Shown: piece by piece, positions 36,354-45,102 of the stretch
Position numbering within the stretch: the first letter of the stretch is position 1
Layout: each line of letters opens with the position of its first letter
NCBI RefSeq assembly: GCF_011100465.1
Contig: NZ_CP049740.1
Location: 186,001 to 250,000, forward strand
Source: Jeotgalibaca arthritidis
GTDB lineage: Bacteria; Bacillota; Bacilli; Lactobacillales; Aerococcaceae
DNA length: 64,000 nt
Reading direction: 5' to 3'
Made by a program: the position numbers and the translations under genes
The notes under the pieces: model-generated
Told to the model about the DNA's origin: nothing
What the model saw: only the letters and a program-made list of their open reading frames with translations
Database searches by the model: none

Positions 36354-37655
36354 CTAAACTTGATTATCTTCAAATAATTTCTTATTAAAATTATAGTCAT
36401 CTAAAAAGTTATTTAATATATTCTTGAAATATTCTTTATTCTCTTCAACCATTTCTTTAGGATCAAACAAAGAATAATTACCATGGCTCAATAGATTTAT
36501 TATTCTTGTGTAAACAGGCTCATCCTCATCCTCACCCTTTCTTATACATGCAGAAAAGTGTGCAAATCCATGAAAAGATGCCGTTTTTTCCAAAATATTC
36601 CTCAAAATGTTAAAGTGGTATGTATACAATTCTCCTGTATCAGATGCCTTTTTTAATTCCTTTAATAAAGCAACATGATGAAAAAACGGAGTTTTTCTGG
36701 TATCTTTTAAAACATACATACCATTAGTGATATCCTTTTGTAAGAATAATTGTTCAGCTTTATTTATCTCATTACATAGAACATTAAAAAATAATGTATG
36801 ATGAGATGAAACAATGATTCTAATATCAGTACCACTCATTAATTGTGCTAGATGACTTGCAACTGCAATTACATTATTATCATCTAAAGAAGATATAGGA
36901 TCATCAACAAAAATATACTTTACCCAATTGTATGATTCCACCTTATCCACCACTAGTTGAACGATTGCAATAAAAAAACACCAAACAAAGATATTTTCTT
37001 CTCCACGAGATATTTTAATATTATCAATTCTTTGTTGCATACCTGAGATAATCACATTTCTCCAAAACCTAATTTCCATTCTTTCGTAATCAATGGAGAA
37101 ATCAATATCAACATACCTATGTAGTAGGGGTCGAATCCTACTTTCCATTTCGAGCTCTTTTAGACCTGCAAAAAAACGAGAACTACTATTTAGCTTTAGT
37201 ATACGATCTGTATCATTTTCTAAATCATTATCCCAATAGAATAAATCTTCAGTAAAGGCATTGTAATACAGAGTATCAGCAGTCTTTTCCCCAGTTTCAT
37301 CGTTTAGCTCTTGTCCTAATGATTTGAACTCTACTGAAAGTCTTGTTTTTCCTGTACCATTATAGGCAAACAGTACAATATACTTCTTTTCATCTAGCAA
37401 TAACCTAAAATATTCAGCAGTTTCTTTCAATGAGTTAAATTGTTTATTCCCTATTCTTTTAAGTATAAAATCTATCTTTTCAAGTACTTCTGGAGATAAG
37501 CTATCTTTTAAAGCATATTCCTCTGAACCTTTAGGTCTTTTGTAATTTTCAGTAATTATCTTTTTATATTGCTGGAAATCATTATTGTTAAGTTTCTTGT
37601 TAGTTAGCTTATTAAATTCCTCTTTAGTAAATTTAGATGGAATGTCTATACTCAT
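36354..37655 (-). CDS. PrrC/RloC-like ATPase, candidate anticodon nuclease
   Basis: A 433-aa protein between hsdS and hsdM. The ATPase part has Walker A AYNGTGKT (97-104), ABC-type signature KISRGEEN (214-221), Walker B YIFVDDPISSLD (247-258) and an H-loop SSHH (283-286). The C-terminal part has Arg352-x3-Glu356 (LRNILE) and His391 (LLSHGN). That spacing matches the Arg320/Glu324/His356 triad known for E. coli PrrC (396 aa), a tRNA-Lys anticodon nuclease held silent by a type I enzyme. It lacks the long zinc-hook coiled coil of RloC. Start overlaps the hsdS stop by 4 bp. The tRNA target is unknown. Confidence 0.72.
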   Translation of the reverse strand: MSIDIPSKFTKEEFNKLTNKKLNNNDFQQYKKIITENYKRPKGSEEYALKDSLSPEVLEKIDFILKRIGNKQFNSLKETAEYFRLLLDEKKYIVLFAYNGTGKTRLSVEFKSLGQELNDETGEKTADTLYYNAFTEDLFYWDNDLENDTDRILKLNSSSRFFAGLKELEMESRIRPLLHRYVDIDFSIDYERMEIRFWRNVIISGMQQRIDNIKISRGEENIFVWCFFIAIVQLVVDKVESYNWVKYIFVDDPISSLDDNNVIAVASHLAQLMSGTDIRIIVSSHHTLFFNVLCNEINKAEQLFLQKDITNGMYVLKDTRKTPFFHHVALLKELKKASDTGELYTYHFNILRNILEKTASFHGFAHFSACIRKGEDEDEPVYTRIINLLSHGNYSLFDPKEMVEENKEYFKNILNNFLDDYNFNKKLFEDNQV

Positions 37656-38902
37656 TCTCCCACCTCCTCTATAGAAAGAAATAGTCCTTGCATTAATCCT
37701 GCTTTATGGGTTTTCAAAGTTTCAATTTTCTCTATCTGTGCGTCAATGAGCTCGTCTATGCTAGAAAGACAATTCGCTATTTTTTGTTGTTCATGTTTAA
37801 AGGGCAGTCTTATTTTTAATTTCCTTATGTCACTACTATTAATTGCATCAAAAGTTCCACCTTGTGATACTTTATGCCATTGAGATTCAAAAGAAAATAA
37901 CCATTGATAAATGAACTCCTGTGAATTATTCTTATTTGCTCTAATAGCTGCTATTCCCCGACCAATACAAGCGTGATGTATGGACATTGCAACAGTTCCA
38001 GCAGGAGCTCGGACACTAATAAGGATGTCACCTATTTGACACTCTTGAGTTAATTGCGATGTAAAAATTCTTGGAGCTGACACACGATTTTTTATATCTG
38101 CATTACCTTGTATTAAAGGTAAACCATTATTATTTTCGTTATAAAATTCAGACTTAGGAGAAGATCCCATTACAATCGTTGCTTCTTTATCCATTTCACT
38201 ATAATTCCATTCCCCAGTGCTCCTAAACTCCGGAAATCTCCATTCAGGTAAAGCTTCGCCTTCAGTTGGGAAAAGCTTTTGCATTAAGCCTTTTTTATGT
38301 TCTCTAAGAGTCGATAACTTTTTATCCTCAGTAGCTATAAGCTCATCAAGGGAAGTTAGACAGTCTGCTATTTTTTGCTGTTCTTCAAATCTTGGTAATG
38401 CAATAGGCATATCCCACAAATGTTTAATGTTAAAGCTTAATGCACCATGGGCACGACCACCAACCTCAATATATTTTCGCAACCAAGAACCATGATAGTT
38501 ATTTTGAAAAAGATGATCAAAAAACTTTAAATCGCATCCCCTATTTGCAATACGAAAACAAGTAAAAATGCTATTGGGTAATGCAGCTTCTTTATACCCC
38601 GTAAGCATCGAAATATAACCTTCTGGAAATTGCTTTGTAGCACTTTTATTATAAGCAAAGTCATTTTCCTTTATTACATAATAATTTTTATATGAACTCC
38701 CAGCAATTTCCCTGCCAAATTTTTCGACTTGGGGTACTAACCCTACGCCTGAAGTAACACTCATAAGAATGTATTTCTTTGTGCCTGCACGTTCATTTAT
38801 AGCAACTGCTAAGTTGCCTAATTTATCAATGCTCCATGCAGGGTGATTTTTGAATTGAAAAAATCTTAATTTTGGAACTATCATTTTTTTATTCTTACTC
38901 AT
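37652..38902 (-). CDS. hsdS: Type I restriction enzyme, specificity subunit
   Basis: A 416-aa HsdS with two target-recognition domains and two helical repeats. TRD1 is about residues 15-175, and the first repeat reads FEEQQKIADCLTSLDELIAT. TRD2 is about 215-370, followed by the second repeat, HEQQKIANCLSSIDELIDAQ. The two repeats are clearly similar and set the spacing of the two half-sites. Both halves look intact. The start overlaps the hsdR end by 8 bp, so expression is coupled. Confidence 0.95.
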   Translation of the reverse strand: MSKNKKMIVPKLRFFQFKNHPAWSIDKLGNLAVAINERAGTKKYILMSVTSGVGLVPQVEKFGREIAGSSYKNYYVIKENDFAYNKSATKQFPEGYISMLTGYKEAALPNSIFTCFRIANRGCDLKFFDHLFQNNYHGSWLRKYIEVGGRAHGALSFNIKHLWDMPIALPRFEEQQKIADCLTSLDELIATEDKKLSTLREHKKGLMQKLFPTEGEALPEWRFPEFRSTGEWNYSEMDKEATIVMGSSPKSEFYNENNNGLPLIQGNADIKNRVSAPRIFTSQLTQECQIGDILISVRAPAGTVAMSIHHACIGRGIAAIRANKNNSQEFIYQWLFSFESQWHKVSQGGTFDAINSSDIRKLKIRLPFKHEQQKIANCLSSIDELIDAQIEKIETLKTHKAGLMQGLFLSIEEVGE

Positions 38903-41900
38903 ATGCTTTCAACCCCACAATCTCACGTCCATTTGCTATTTTCTTAAGCAACGGAATTAAATCATCCATTAGCTCTAGTTCTTTCTTAGTTCTTTCTCTC
39001 CAACCTAGACCAAGAGGTTCTAATAAGTCATTTAATTTTTCACCATCAAAAATCATGCGACCCATTATTCCGTCAACAAAAAATTCCAAATATTTTAGTT
39101 CAATACCATGTTTATTTGCTACTTCTTCTAATTCCTTTGATGATTTTTGTGCTTTAAACTTTTGATAACCCTCTCTTATCTCTATCTCATCTAAGCCCTT
39201 ACCACCTTCAAACGTTTTAATATACTTATCAAGTTCTTCAATATATTCTTCAATATCCCTTCTTTCTTCCATCAAGTTGGATGTAGAGGCAATAAGATCT
39301 ATTAATTCTTTCTTAGTCATTTTTTCTTTTTTAGGTACATCGGATTGTGTGTACTTTGAAATCAATGACATGATATAATCATAATCAATAATGGCAGAAG
39401 AGAAGAGAACAAACTCAAAATCGATCTCTTTGAGCTCTGGTGATTTATCCATAATATTCTTGACTTGTTGCTCCTTTAACCTTAAAGCAGTTTCAATATA
39501 AGCTCCGCGGAATGCACGCAAAGTATCCTCTGGCATCAATTCCTTAATTTTTTCAGTTTGTTCTTCTTTTATATCGGTATATTGGTCAAGCTGAGTCTTA
39601 AATCTTTGCACCTCTTTAAATTTCTCTATAAATCGTGCACGTGCTATATCTCCCTTTAAGTTGCTTACTTCTTCTGGTTTACACTCCAATCCCTGTGATT
39701 CCATAAATTTCCCAAGCTCTGAAATAGCTTTATCCAACTTTTTAACCACAGTAGGAGCTGGATCAACCAGCCAAATTTCCTTTACTTTCTCGCTGTTTTC
39801 CTTGCCAGAAAAAAGTGTGATAGCATCATTGACCTCATTTTCATGTCCTCTAAAATCAATGATATTACCATAAGGCTTTGTTGGATTTAAAACACGATTT
39901 GTTCTTGAAAAGGCCTGAATTAAGCCATGTTGTTTTAAGTTTTTATCCACATACAATGTATTTAAATACTTTGAATCAAAACCTGTTAATAGCATATCTA
40001 CAACAATAATTATATCAATCTTGTTTTTATGTGGATAATCTGCATTTGTATATTGTTGGTCTTTAATACGCTTTTGCACATCCTGATAATACAAGTCAAA
40101 TTCATTTATGCTGTGGGTAGTATTATATTTAATGCTATAATCATCAATAATATCTTTAAGTGCTTCCTTTTTCTTATCTGGCTCATGCTCATTATCAGTT
40201 TTTTCTTGAACAAGATCTTCTTGAAGCTGTTTCACATCTTTATTTCCCTCTGCTGGTGGAGAAAACACACACGCAATATTCAGTGGAATAAAGTCATCTT
40301 CATTTTTTTTGCGTTCTTCTTGTAATTCCTTAAATAATCCGAAATATTCAATTGCATCATTGATTGAAGCTGTAGCAAAAATTGCATTATACCGTCTGTT
40401 ATAGGTTGCTGCATCATGTTTTGATAAAATCGCTTCAACAACTGCCTGTTTATATTCCTTTGAGGATATTTTTGCAGCTATTTTTTGATCTTCTGGTTTA
40501 AAATAATCAATATGAAAGCGTAGTACATTTCCATCATCAATCGCATTTGTTATGGTATAGGAATGAAGTTCTTGCTGAAAAACATCCTTTGTCGTTCTAT
40601 AAGAGCCTACAGTACCATCTACTTGCTTAAATGTTGAGTTTGCTTCAAAAATCGGTGTCCCAGTAAAACCGAATAGCTGTGCTTTCGGGAAAAAGGTCTT
40701 TATTGCATCGTGGTTATCACCAAACTGAGAGCGATGGCATTCATCAAAAATAATGGCCATTCTCTTACCACTAAGTTTCTCTAACCTTTCTTTAAAAGTA
40801 AGTACACCTCTTTTCTTTTTATCCCTATTACGCTTGCTGTTATCATCAAGAGCAAGTCCAAGCTTTTGGATGGTGGTAACAATCACCTTATCTTTGTAAT
40901 CATCAGATGTAAGACGCCTGACTAAACTTTCAGTATTTGTATTTTCCTCAACGCATCCTTCTTGAAATTTATTAAACTCTAAGCGTGTTTGCCTATCAAG
41001 GTCTTTTCTGTCCACAACGAATAAACATTTTTCTATTTCGGGGTTATCTTTCAAAAGTGTTGATGCCTTAAAAGAAGTGAGTGTTTTTCCACTTCCAGTT
41101 GTATGCCAAATATATCCGTTACCACGATTTTGGTCTATACAATTCATAATTTCCTTAACAGCATAAATCTGGTAAGGCCGCATAATCATCATCTTTTGCT
41201 CACTTACTACTAAAACCATATATCTACTAATTAATTGCCCCAGGGTGCATTTTTGTAAAAATCTATCTGCAAATTCGTACAAATTGGTTATCTTTCTGTT
41301 ATCCTTATCAGCAAATTCATAGATTGGTAAAAATCTTTCATCTGCATTAAAGCAAAAATGTTCCTTGTGATTATTTGCAAAGTAGTATGTCTTTGTTTCA
41401 TTGCTAACAATAAAAAGTTGCATAAAACAAAGAAGCGAATTGCTGTAACCATTTCCTTGATCGTTTTTATAATCTACAATTTGTTCCATTGCCTTTTTAG
41501 GTGTGATGTGGAGTGTCTTTAATTCAACCTGAACAACAGGAATCCCATTAATAAGAATAATTACATCATATCTATGGTTACTATTGTCTGTGTTTATACG
41601 TAACTGATTTATTATTTCAAATTCGTTTTTACACCAGTCTTTAATATTTACCAGAGTATATTGCAAGGGTGTGTCATCATCACGCTTAAAAGTATTGATT
41701 TCTCGTAATGTTTTAGCAGCAGCGAACACATCCGCTGTGATAATACTATCCTTTAATCGGGCAAATTCAGAATCACTTAATTTAACACGATTCAATCTTT
41801 CAAAATGTCTTCTAAAATTAACTTCAAGAGAAGATTTATCTCGAATATCTTCTCGATATGTATATTTTAAGTCTTGTAGTTTTTGAATAAATTCCAATTC

Positions 41901-41921
41901 AATTTGCTTTTCTGACTTCAT
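38895..41921 (-). CDS. hsdR: Type I restriction enzyme, motor/nuclease subunit
   Basis: A 1008-aa HsdR. The nuclease domain shows Asp119 (RYDVIILINGIP) and Glu133-x-Lys135 (VQVELKT), a PD-(D/E)XK site. The translocase follows, with Walker A TTGSGKT (about 275), DECH box IIFDECHRSQFG, GFTGTPIFEAN and motif VI QAFSRTNRV. A long helical C-terminal end binds the methylase core. It is the first large gene of the operon, 50 bp after a small XRE gene. No frameshift was seen. Confidence 0.95.
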   Translation of the reverse strand: MKSEKQIELEFIQKLQDLKYTYREDIRDKSSLEVNFRRHFERLNRVKLSDSEFARLKDSIITADVFAAAKTLREINTFKRDDDTPLQYTLVNIKDWCKNEFEIINQLRINTDNSNHRYDVIILINGIPVVQVELKTLHITPKKAMEQIVDYKNDQGNGYSNSLLCFMQLFIVSNETKTYYFANNHKEHFCFNADERFLPIYEFADKDNRKITNLYEFADRFLQKCTLGQLISRYMVLVVSEQKMMIMRPYQIYAVKEIMNCIDQNRGNGYIWHTTGSGKTLTSFKASTLLKDNPEIEKCLFVVDRKDLDRQTRLEFNKFQEGCVEENTNTESLVRRLTSDDYKDKVIVTTIQKLGLALDDNSKRNRDKKKRGVLTFKERLEKLSGKRMAIIFDECHRSQFGDNHDAIKTFFPKAQLFGFTGTPIFEANSTFKQVDGTVGSYRTTKDVFQQELHSYTITNAIDDGNVLRFHIDYFKPEDQKIAAKISSKEYKQAVVEAILSKHDAATYNRRYNAIFATASINDAIEYFGLFKELQEERKKNEDDFIPLNIACVFSPPAEGNKDVKQLQEDLVQEKTDNEHEPDKKKEALKDIIDDYSIKYNTTHSINEFDLYYQDVQKRIKDQQYTNADYPHKNKIDIIIVVDMLLTGFDSKYLNTLYVDKNLKQHGLIQAFSRTNRVLNPTKPYGNIIDFRGHENEVNDAITLFSGKENSEKVKEIWLVDPAPTVVKKLDKAISELGKFMESQGLECKPEEVSNLKGDIARARFIEKFKEVQRFKTQLDQYTDIKEEQTEKIKELMPEDTLRAFRGAYIETALRLKEQQVKNIMDKSPELKEIDFEFVLFSSAIIDYDYIMSLISKYTQSDVPKKEKMTKKELIDLIASTSNLMEERRDIEEYIEELDKYIKTFEGGKGLDEIEIREGYQKFKAQKSSKELEEVANKHGIELKYLEFFVDGIMGRMIFDGEKLNDLLEPLGLGWRERTKKELELMDDLIPLLKKIANGREIVGLKAYE

Positions 41922-41970
41922 AGCGGAACCTCCTTATATTCTGTATTTTCCATTTTCTAAACTATAATAT

Positions 41971-42186
41971 CTATTTTGCTTCTAAAAACAAGGTAATTAA
42001 TTCGGGTCTTATATTTTTATTTTTGCAAAGTTCAATTAAAGCATGGCGAGCAATTTGGTTTGGTTTTGTGCGATTGTTTTCCCATCGATTTACAGAAGTA
42101 AATCCAACATGAAGTTCCCGTGCAAGCCCTTCTTGGGATAGTCCCAATTCTAAACGTATAGTTTTAATTATTTCACTTAACTCCAT
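41971..42186 (-). CDS. Small XRE regulator of the type I operon
   Basis: A 71-aa helix-turn-helix protein: IKTIRLELGLSQEGLAREL, HVGFTSVNRWENNRTKPNQI. It heads the restriction operon and could act as a control protein that delays or limits hsdR. ATG 42186 is chosen for its 8-bp gap from GAGG; GTG 42195 and ATG 42192 are too close. The gene ends 50 bp before hsdR. Confidence 0.82.
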   Translation of the reverse strand: MELSEIIKTIRLELGLSQEGLARELHVGFTSVNRWENNRTKPNQIARHALIELCKNKNIRPELITLFLEAK

Positions 42187-42222
42187 TAACATCACCTCAT
42201 CATAAGATAACTAATACAATAT

Positions 42223-42251
42223 AGTATATCAAAAGCTATAGCATATTACAA
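42223..42251 (-). promoter_or_regulatory. Predicted promoter of the XRE-hsd operon
   Basis: Minus-strand TTGTAA, a 17-bp spacer, then TATACT, 37 bp upstream of the XRE start. Confidence 0.6.
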
Positions 42252-42279
42252 TATAATCTATTTATAAAGATAACATACT

Positions 42280-42312
42280 AAAAAGCAACCTCACATTATC
42301 TGCTTGGTTGCT
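42280..42312 (-). terminator. Terminator upstream of the hsd operon
   Basis: Stem AGCAACC/GGTTGCT is followed by TTTTTA on the minus strand. It would end the ICE operon that comes from the mobC side and separate it from the hsd unit. The 200 bp between it and the gene ending at 42510 hold nothing I can name. Confidence 0.75.
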
Positions 42313-42509
42313 CTAAATATGTTTATTTTATAATTAATTTTTGTTCATAAATTACATTTTTAGCTAATCTTTTTTATTTTTTTAAATAAGAATGAGTAAA
42401 AAAACTAATATAGATGCTATATCTAAATTTTGAAAACTATTTCGCTGGCACTCCTGCTGTGTGTCAGTTAAGGATGAAAGCCTAAAAATACCTCCACCCT
42501 TATTAATAA

Positions 42510-42800
42510 TTAAATAGCTTTTAACCGTTCATTTACCTGCCCTATCTTTCCTATTAGCCAAGAGGCAAGGATAGGTATCCCAAAGGGACTAATAAGATAG
42601 GCAAGTACCATTGCTCTTAATCCATCCTTCATATCCTTTAAAATAATCATAGTCCCCAAGGCTAATGCAAATAAAAGTAGTGCTAAAATGGAAAGAAACA
42701 TTGTTCCAAATAGGCATATAAATTCAGAAAATAGCAAGATAATAGTCAATGACAGGGTAATTGGAAATAATAATATTTTAAGTAGTATCCTCACCATCAA
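42510..42800 (-). CDS. CD1845-family membrane protein of the ICE
   Basis: A 96-aa membrane protein with two long hydrophobic stretches (LLKILLFPITLSLTIILLFS and FLSILALLLFALALGTMIIL) and a third near LAYLISPFGIPILASWLIG. It matches the small CD1845-type proteins found between MobC and relaxase genes in C. difficile CTn-like elements. Role unknown; a membrane partner of transfer is likely. AAAGGGGGA lies before the ATG. Confidence 0.8.
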   Translation of the reverse strand: MMVRILLKILLFPITLSLTIILLFSEFICLFGTMFLSILALLLFALALGTMIILKDMKDGLRAMVLAYLISPFGIPILASWLIGKIGQVNERLKAI

Positions 42801-42871
42801 GTCCCCCTTTTTCTATGATACTTTATATAAAAAACATACCAAATAAAAATATATTGTCTATCATATGAATT

Positions 42872-43207
42872 TTAAATTGTAGAAAGTCTTAACAGTATTT
42901 CATCTGCCGTATCCCAAAGCCTGTCATAGCTTTCCCTAAGTGCCTCTATATCCTCACCATAGATATTTCCTGTCTGATGAACACGCTTTGTAAGCTGATT
43001 TAAGCTGTTGCTAGTACGACGAAGGAGTGTTACTAGCTCTCGTATATCTGATAGGTCTAGGTGGATAATATAGCCATCTATAGCCATTTTACGGAGATAG
43101 GCTCCCATGTTCTTTGTGCCAAGTTGAGCCATCTTTTCATCTATTAAACTGCGTTCATGCTCTGTTACCATAAAATGTAGTTGGACATTTCTTTTACGAT
43201 TTACCAT
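42872..43207 (-). CDS. MobC-like relaxosome protein
   Basis: A 111-aa protein starting MVNRKRNVQLHFMVTEHERS. LGTKNMGAYLRKMAIDGYII is the typical MobC ribbon-helix-helix segment, and LRRTSNSLNQLTKRVHQTGN follows. MobC proteins bind oriT DNA and help the relaxase. ATG 43207 overlaps the helicase stop by 1 bp (TGATG) and follows GGAGG by 7 bp; an upstream ATG (43225) lies before that site. Translation is likely coupled to the helicase exon. Confidence 0.88.
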   Translation of the reverse strand: MVNRKRNVQLHFMVTEHERSLIDEKMAQLGTKNMGAYLRKMAIDGYIIHLDLSDIRELVTLLRRTSNSLNQLTKRVHQTGNIYGEDIEALRESYDRLWDTADEILLRLSTI

Positions 43208-45102
43208 CACCTCACCTCCGCACATTTATCTTGTTTAACTTTAAATTCTCTATTTAGTTGTGGAGATTGTTTTAAGCCATTTAATACAGATGGGCGTTCA
43301 GGTTTAGGATTCTCTTTTTGTGCCTGTTCTTGCAAGCCTGATACTTCTATACCCATATTTAGCTCTGTATCAAGTACAGCTAACCTAGAAATTTTATCCT
43401 TTAATTCTTGCTCTTGTAGAAAGGGCTTACCAATCTCTGACTTTGCTGCTTCTTGCTGTTTAATGAGATTTTCAAGCTGATCTCTAACATGATTTAATCT
43501 ACTTCCCATATTACTAAGGGTATTATCAATACGCGTAAGATTACCCCTTGCATCAGCTCCCAATTTGGCTATATGGCTCATTACTCCCTTTAAATTAAGT
43601 TGAAATTCATTATAAAAGCCATCATAGGATAGATACATGCTAAAACCACGATAGCCACCTATTTCCACTGGATCTTTGCCTCTTACTTCTTTACAAACTT
43701 CAAGTAAAGCAGCTCCTGCCTTCTCCTTATCTGTAAGGGTTCTATTTTTAATCACCATTGGCAAAAACTCACCTTCAGCTGGAATGTTTTCTGAAAGTGT
43801 CTTTAAATCCTGTTCAAATCCTTTAATAAATCCCTTGTTCTTTTCTATATTTTCAGGAAAGTATTTTAATAGATTATCCTCTAAACGGTACTGATTACTC
43901 TGATGGTTTGCTTTTAAAAGCTTTAGTTTTGCCACATCAATATCCAAATCCATCTTTTCTTTGATCTTTGGATTACCGGCACATAGGGCTTTAATTTCTG
44001 CATAAGATAAAGCCGCTTCATCCACATCTTCACAGGAACGAACAGGACTTTTTGAAGTCATAATCTGTGAGATATACTTCTGCTTATTTTCCACCGTTTG
44101 CCATAAATACGCATCAAATGTAGCCTCTGTTACATAGCGGAAAATATCTACTTCATCATTCATATTTCCCTGTCTTTCAATTCTTCCCGCTCTCTGTGTT
44201 AAGTCCCCTGGTCGCCACGGACAATCAAGGTCATGCAAGGCTACCAGACGGTCCTGTATATTTGTTCCCGCACCGCATTTTTGGGTACTACCAATAAGCA
44301 CCCGAACATCTCCATTACGCACCTTAGAAAATAGTTCCTTCTTTCTAACTTCTGTATTTGCCTCATGGATAAAGGCTACTTCATGGGCAGGTACACCCTT
44401 TGCCACCAGCTTATCTCTAATATCATCATAGATATTGAATGTAGCTGTATAATTAGTTTTATCATGGGGTAAAGTTTCTGCTAAGGCATAAAGCTCTGTA
44501 CCATTAATGGTTTTGTTTCCAGCTTCTGCCACCCTTTGTCCTTGTGCCTTTCTACCTTTTGGAGTAGATATATCGCAGAAAACAAGCTGGGTCAGTTTTT
44601 CAGGTTTACCTTTATCCCATATATTATAAATATTATTGATGCAGGCATTTACCTTACTACTTTCATCATCAGGAAGTAAAGGATTGACAATACGCTGATC
44701 AAGTCCTAGCTTCCGTCCATCCGATGTTATTTTCAACATATTGTCAACAGAAGGGTCAACCTTATTTGCATGAATATCAGCAGCTCTATCAGATAGATCT
44801 TTAACCATTTCCTCCTGTATTTCTGTAGGCTTTACCGCAATGGTATGATAATTTGCTTTAGGGGTAGGTAGATTTAACTGGTCAGCCGTTTTAATATCCG
44901 CCACCTCTTTAAACATTGCCATAAGTTCAGGAAGATTAAAGAATTTTGAGAATCTAGTCCTTGCCCTGTAGCCTGTCCCTTCAGGTGCAAGTTCAATAGC
45001 GGTCACAGTTTCTCCAAAGGTACTTGCCCAACTATCAAAGTGAACAAGTCCGTTACGCTGTAGCGTGGAATATTGAAGATATCGCATCATAGTATATAGT
45101 TC
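43207..45102 (-). CDS. Giant ICE methylase-helicase, 3' exon
   Basis: The second exon (631 codons) restarts exactly after the group II intron with ELYTMMRYLQYSTLQRNGLV. It carries the C-terminal helicase half: KTNYTATFNIYDDIRDKLV, VRVLIGSTQKCGAGTNIQDR and motif VI LTQRAGRIERQGN. A coiled-coil-rich end follows and finishes KCAEVR. Joined to the 5' exon it makes a 2506-aa protein in one frame, so the gene works only if the intron splices. Reading open sequence from 45210 adds intron-derived residues that are not real. Confidence 0.88.
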   Translation of the reverse strand, partial: ELYTMMRYLQYSTLQRNGLVHFDSWASTFGETVTAIELAPEGTGYRARTRFSKFFNLPELMAMFKEVADIKTADQLNLPTPKANYHTIAVKPTEIQEEMVKDLSDRAADIHANKVDPSVDNMLKITSDGRKLGLDQRIVNPLLPDDESSKVNACINNIYNIWDKGKPEKLTQLVFCDISTPKGRKAQGQRVAEAGNKTINGTELYALAETLPHDKTNYTATFNIYDDIRDKLVAKGVPAHEVAFIHEANTEVRKKELFSKVRNGDVRVLIGSTQKCGAGTNIQDRLVALHDLDCPWRPGDLTQRAGRIERQGNMNDEVDIFRYVTEATFDAYLWQTVENKQKYISQIMTSKSPVRSCEDVDEAALSYAEIKALCAGNPKIKEKMDLDIDVAKLKLLKANHQSNQYRLEDNLLKYFPENIEKNKGFIKGFEQDLKTLSENIPAEGEFLPMVIKNRTLTDKEKAGAALLEVCKEVRGKDPVEIGGYRGFSMYLSYDGFYNEFQLNLKGVMSHIAKLGADARGNLTRIDNTLSNMGSRLNHVRDQLENLIKQQEAAKSEIGKPFLQEQELKDKISRLAVLDTELNMGIEVSGLQEQAQKENPKPERPSVLNGLKQSPQLNREFKVKQDKCAEVR

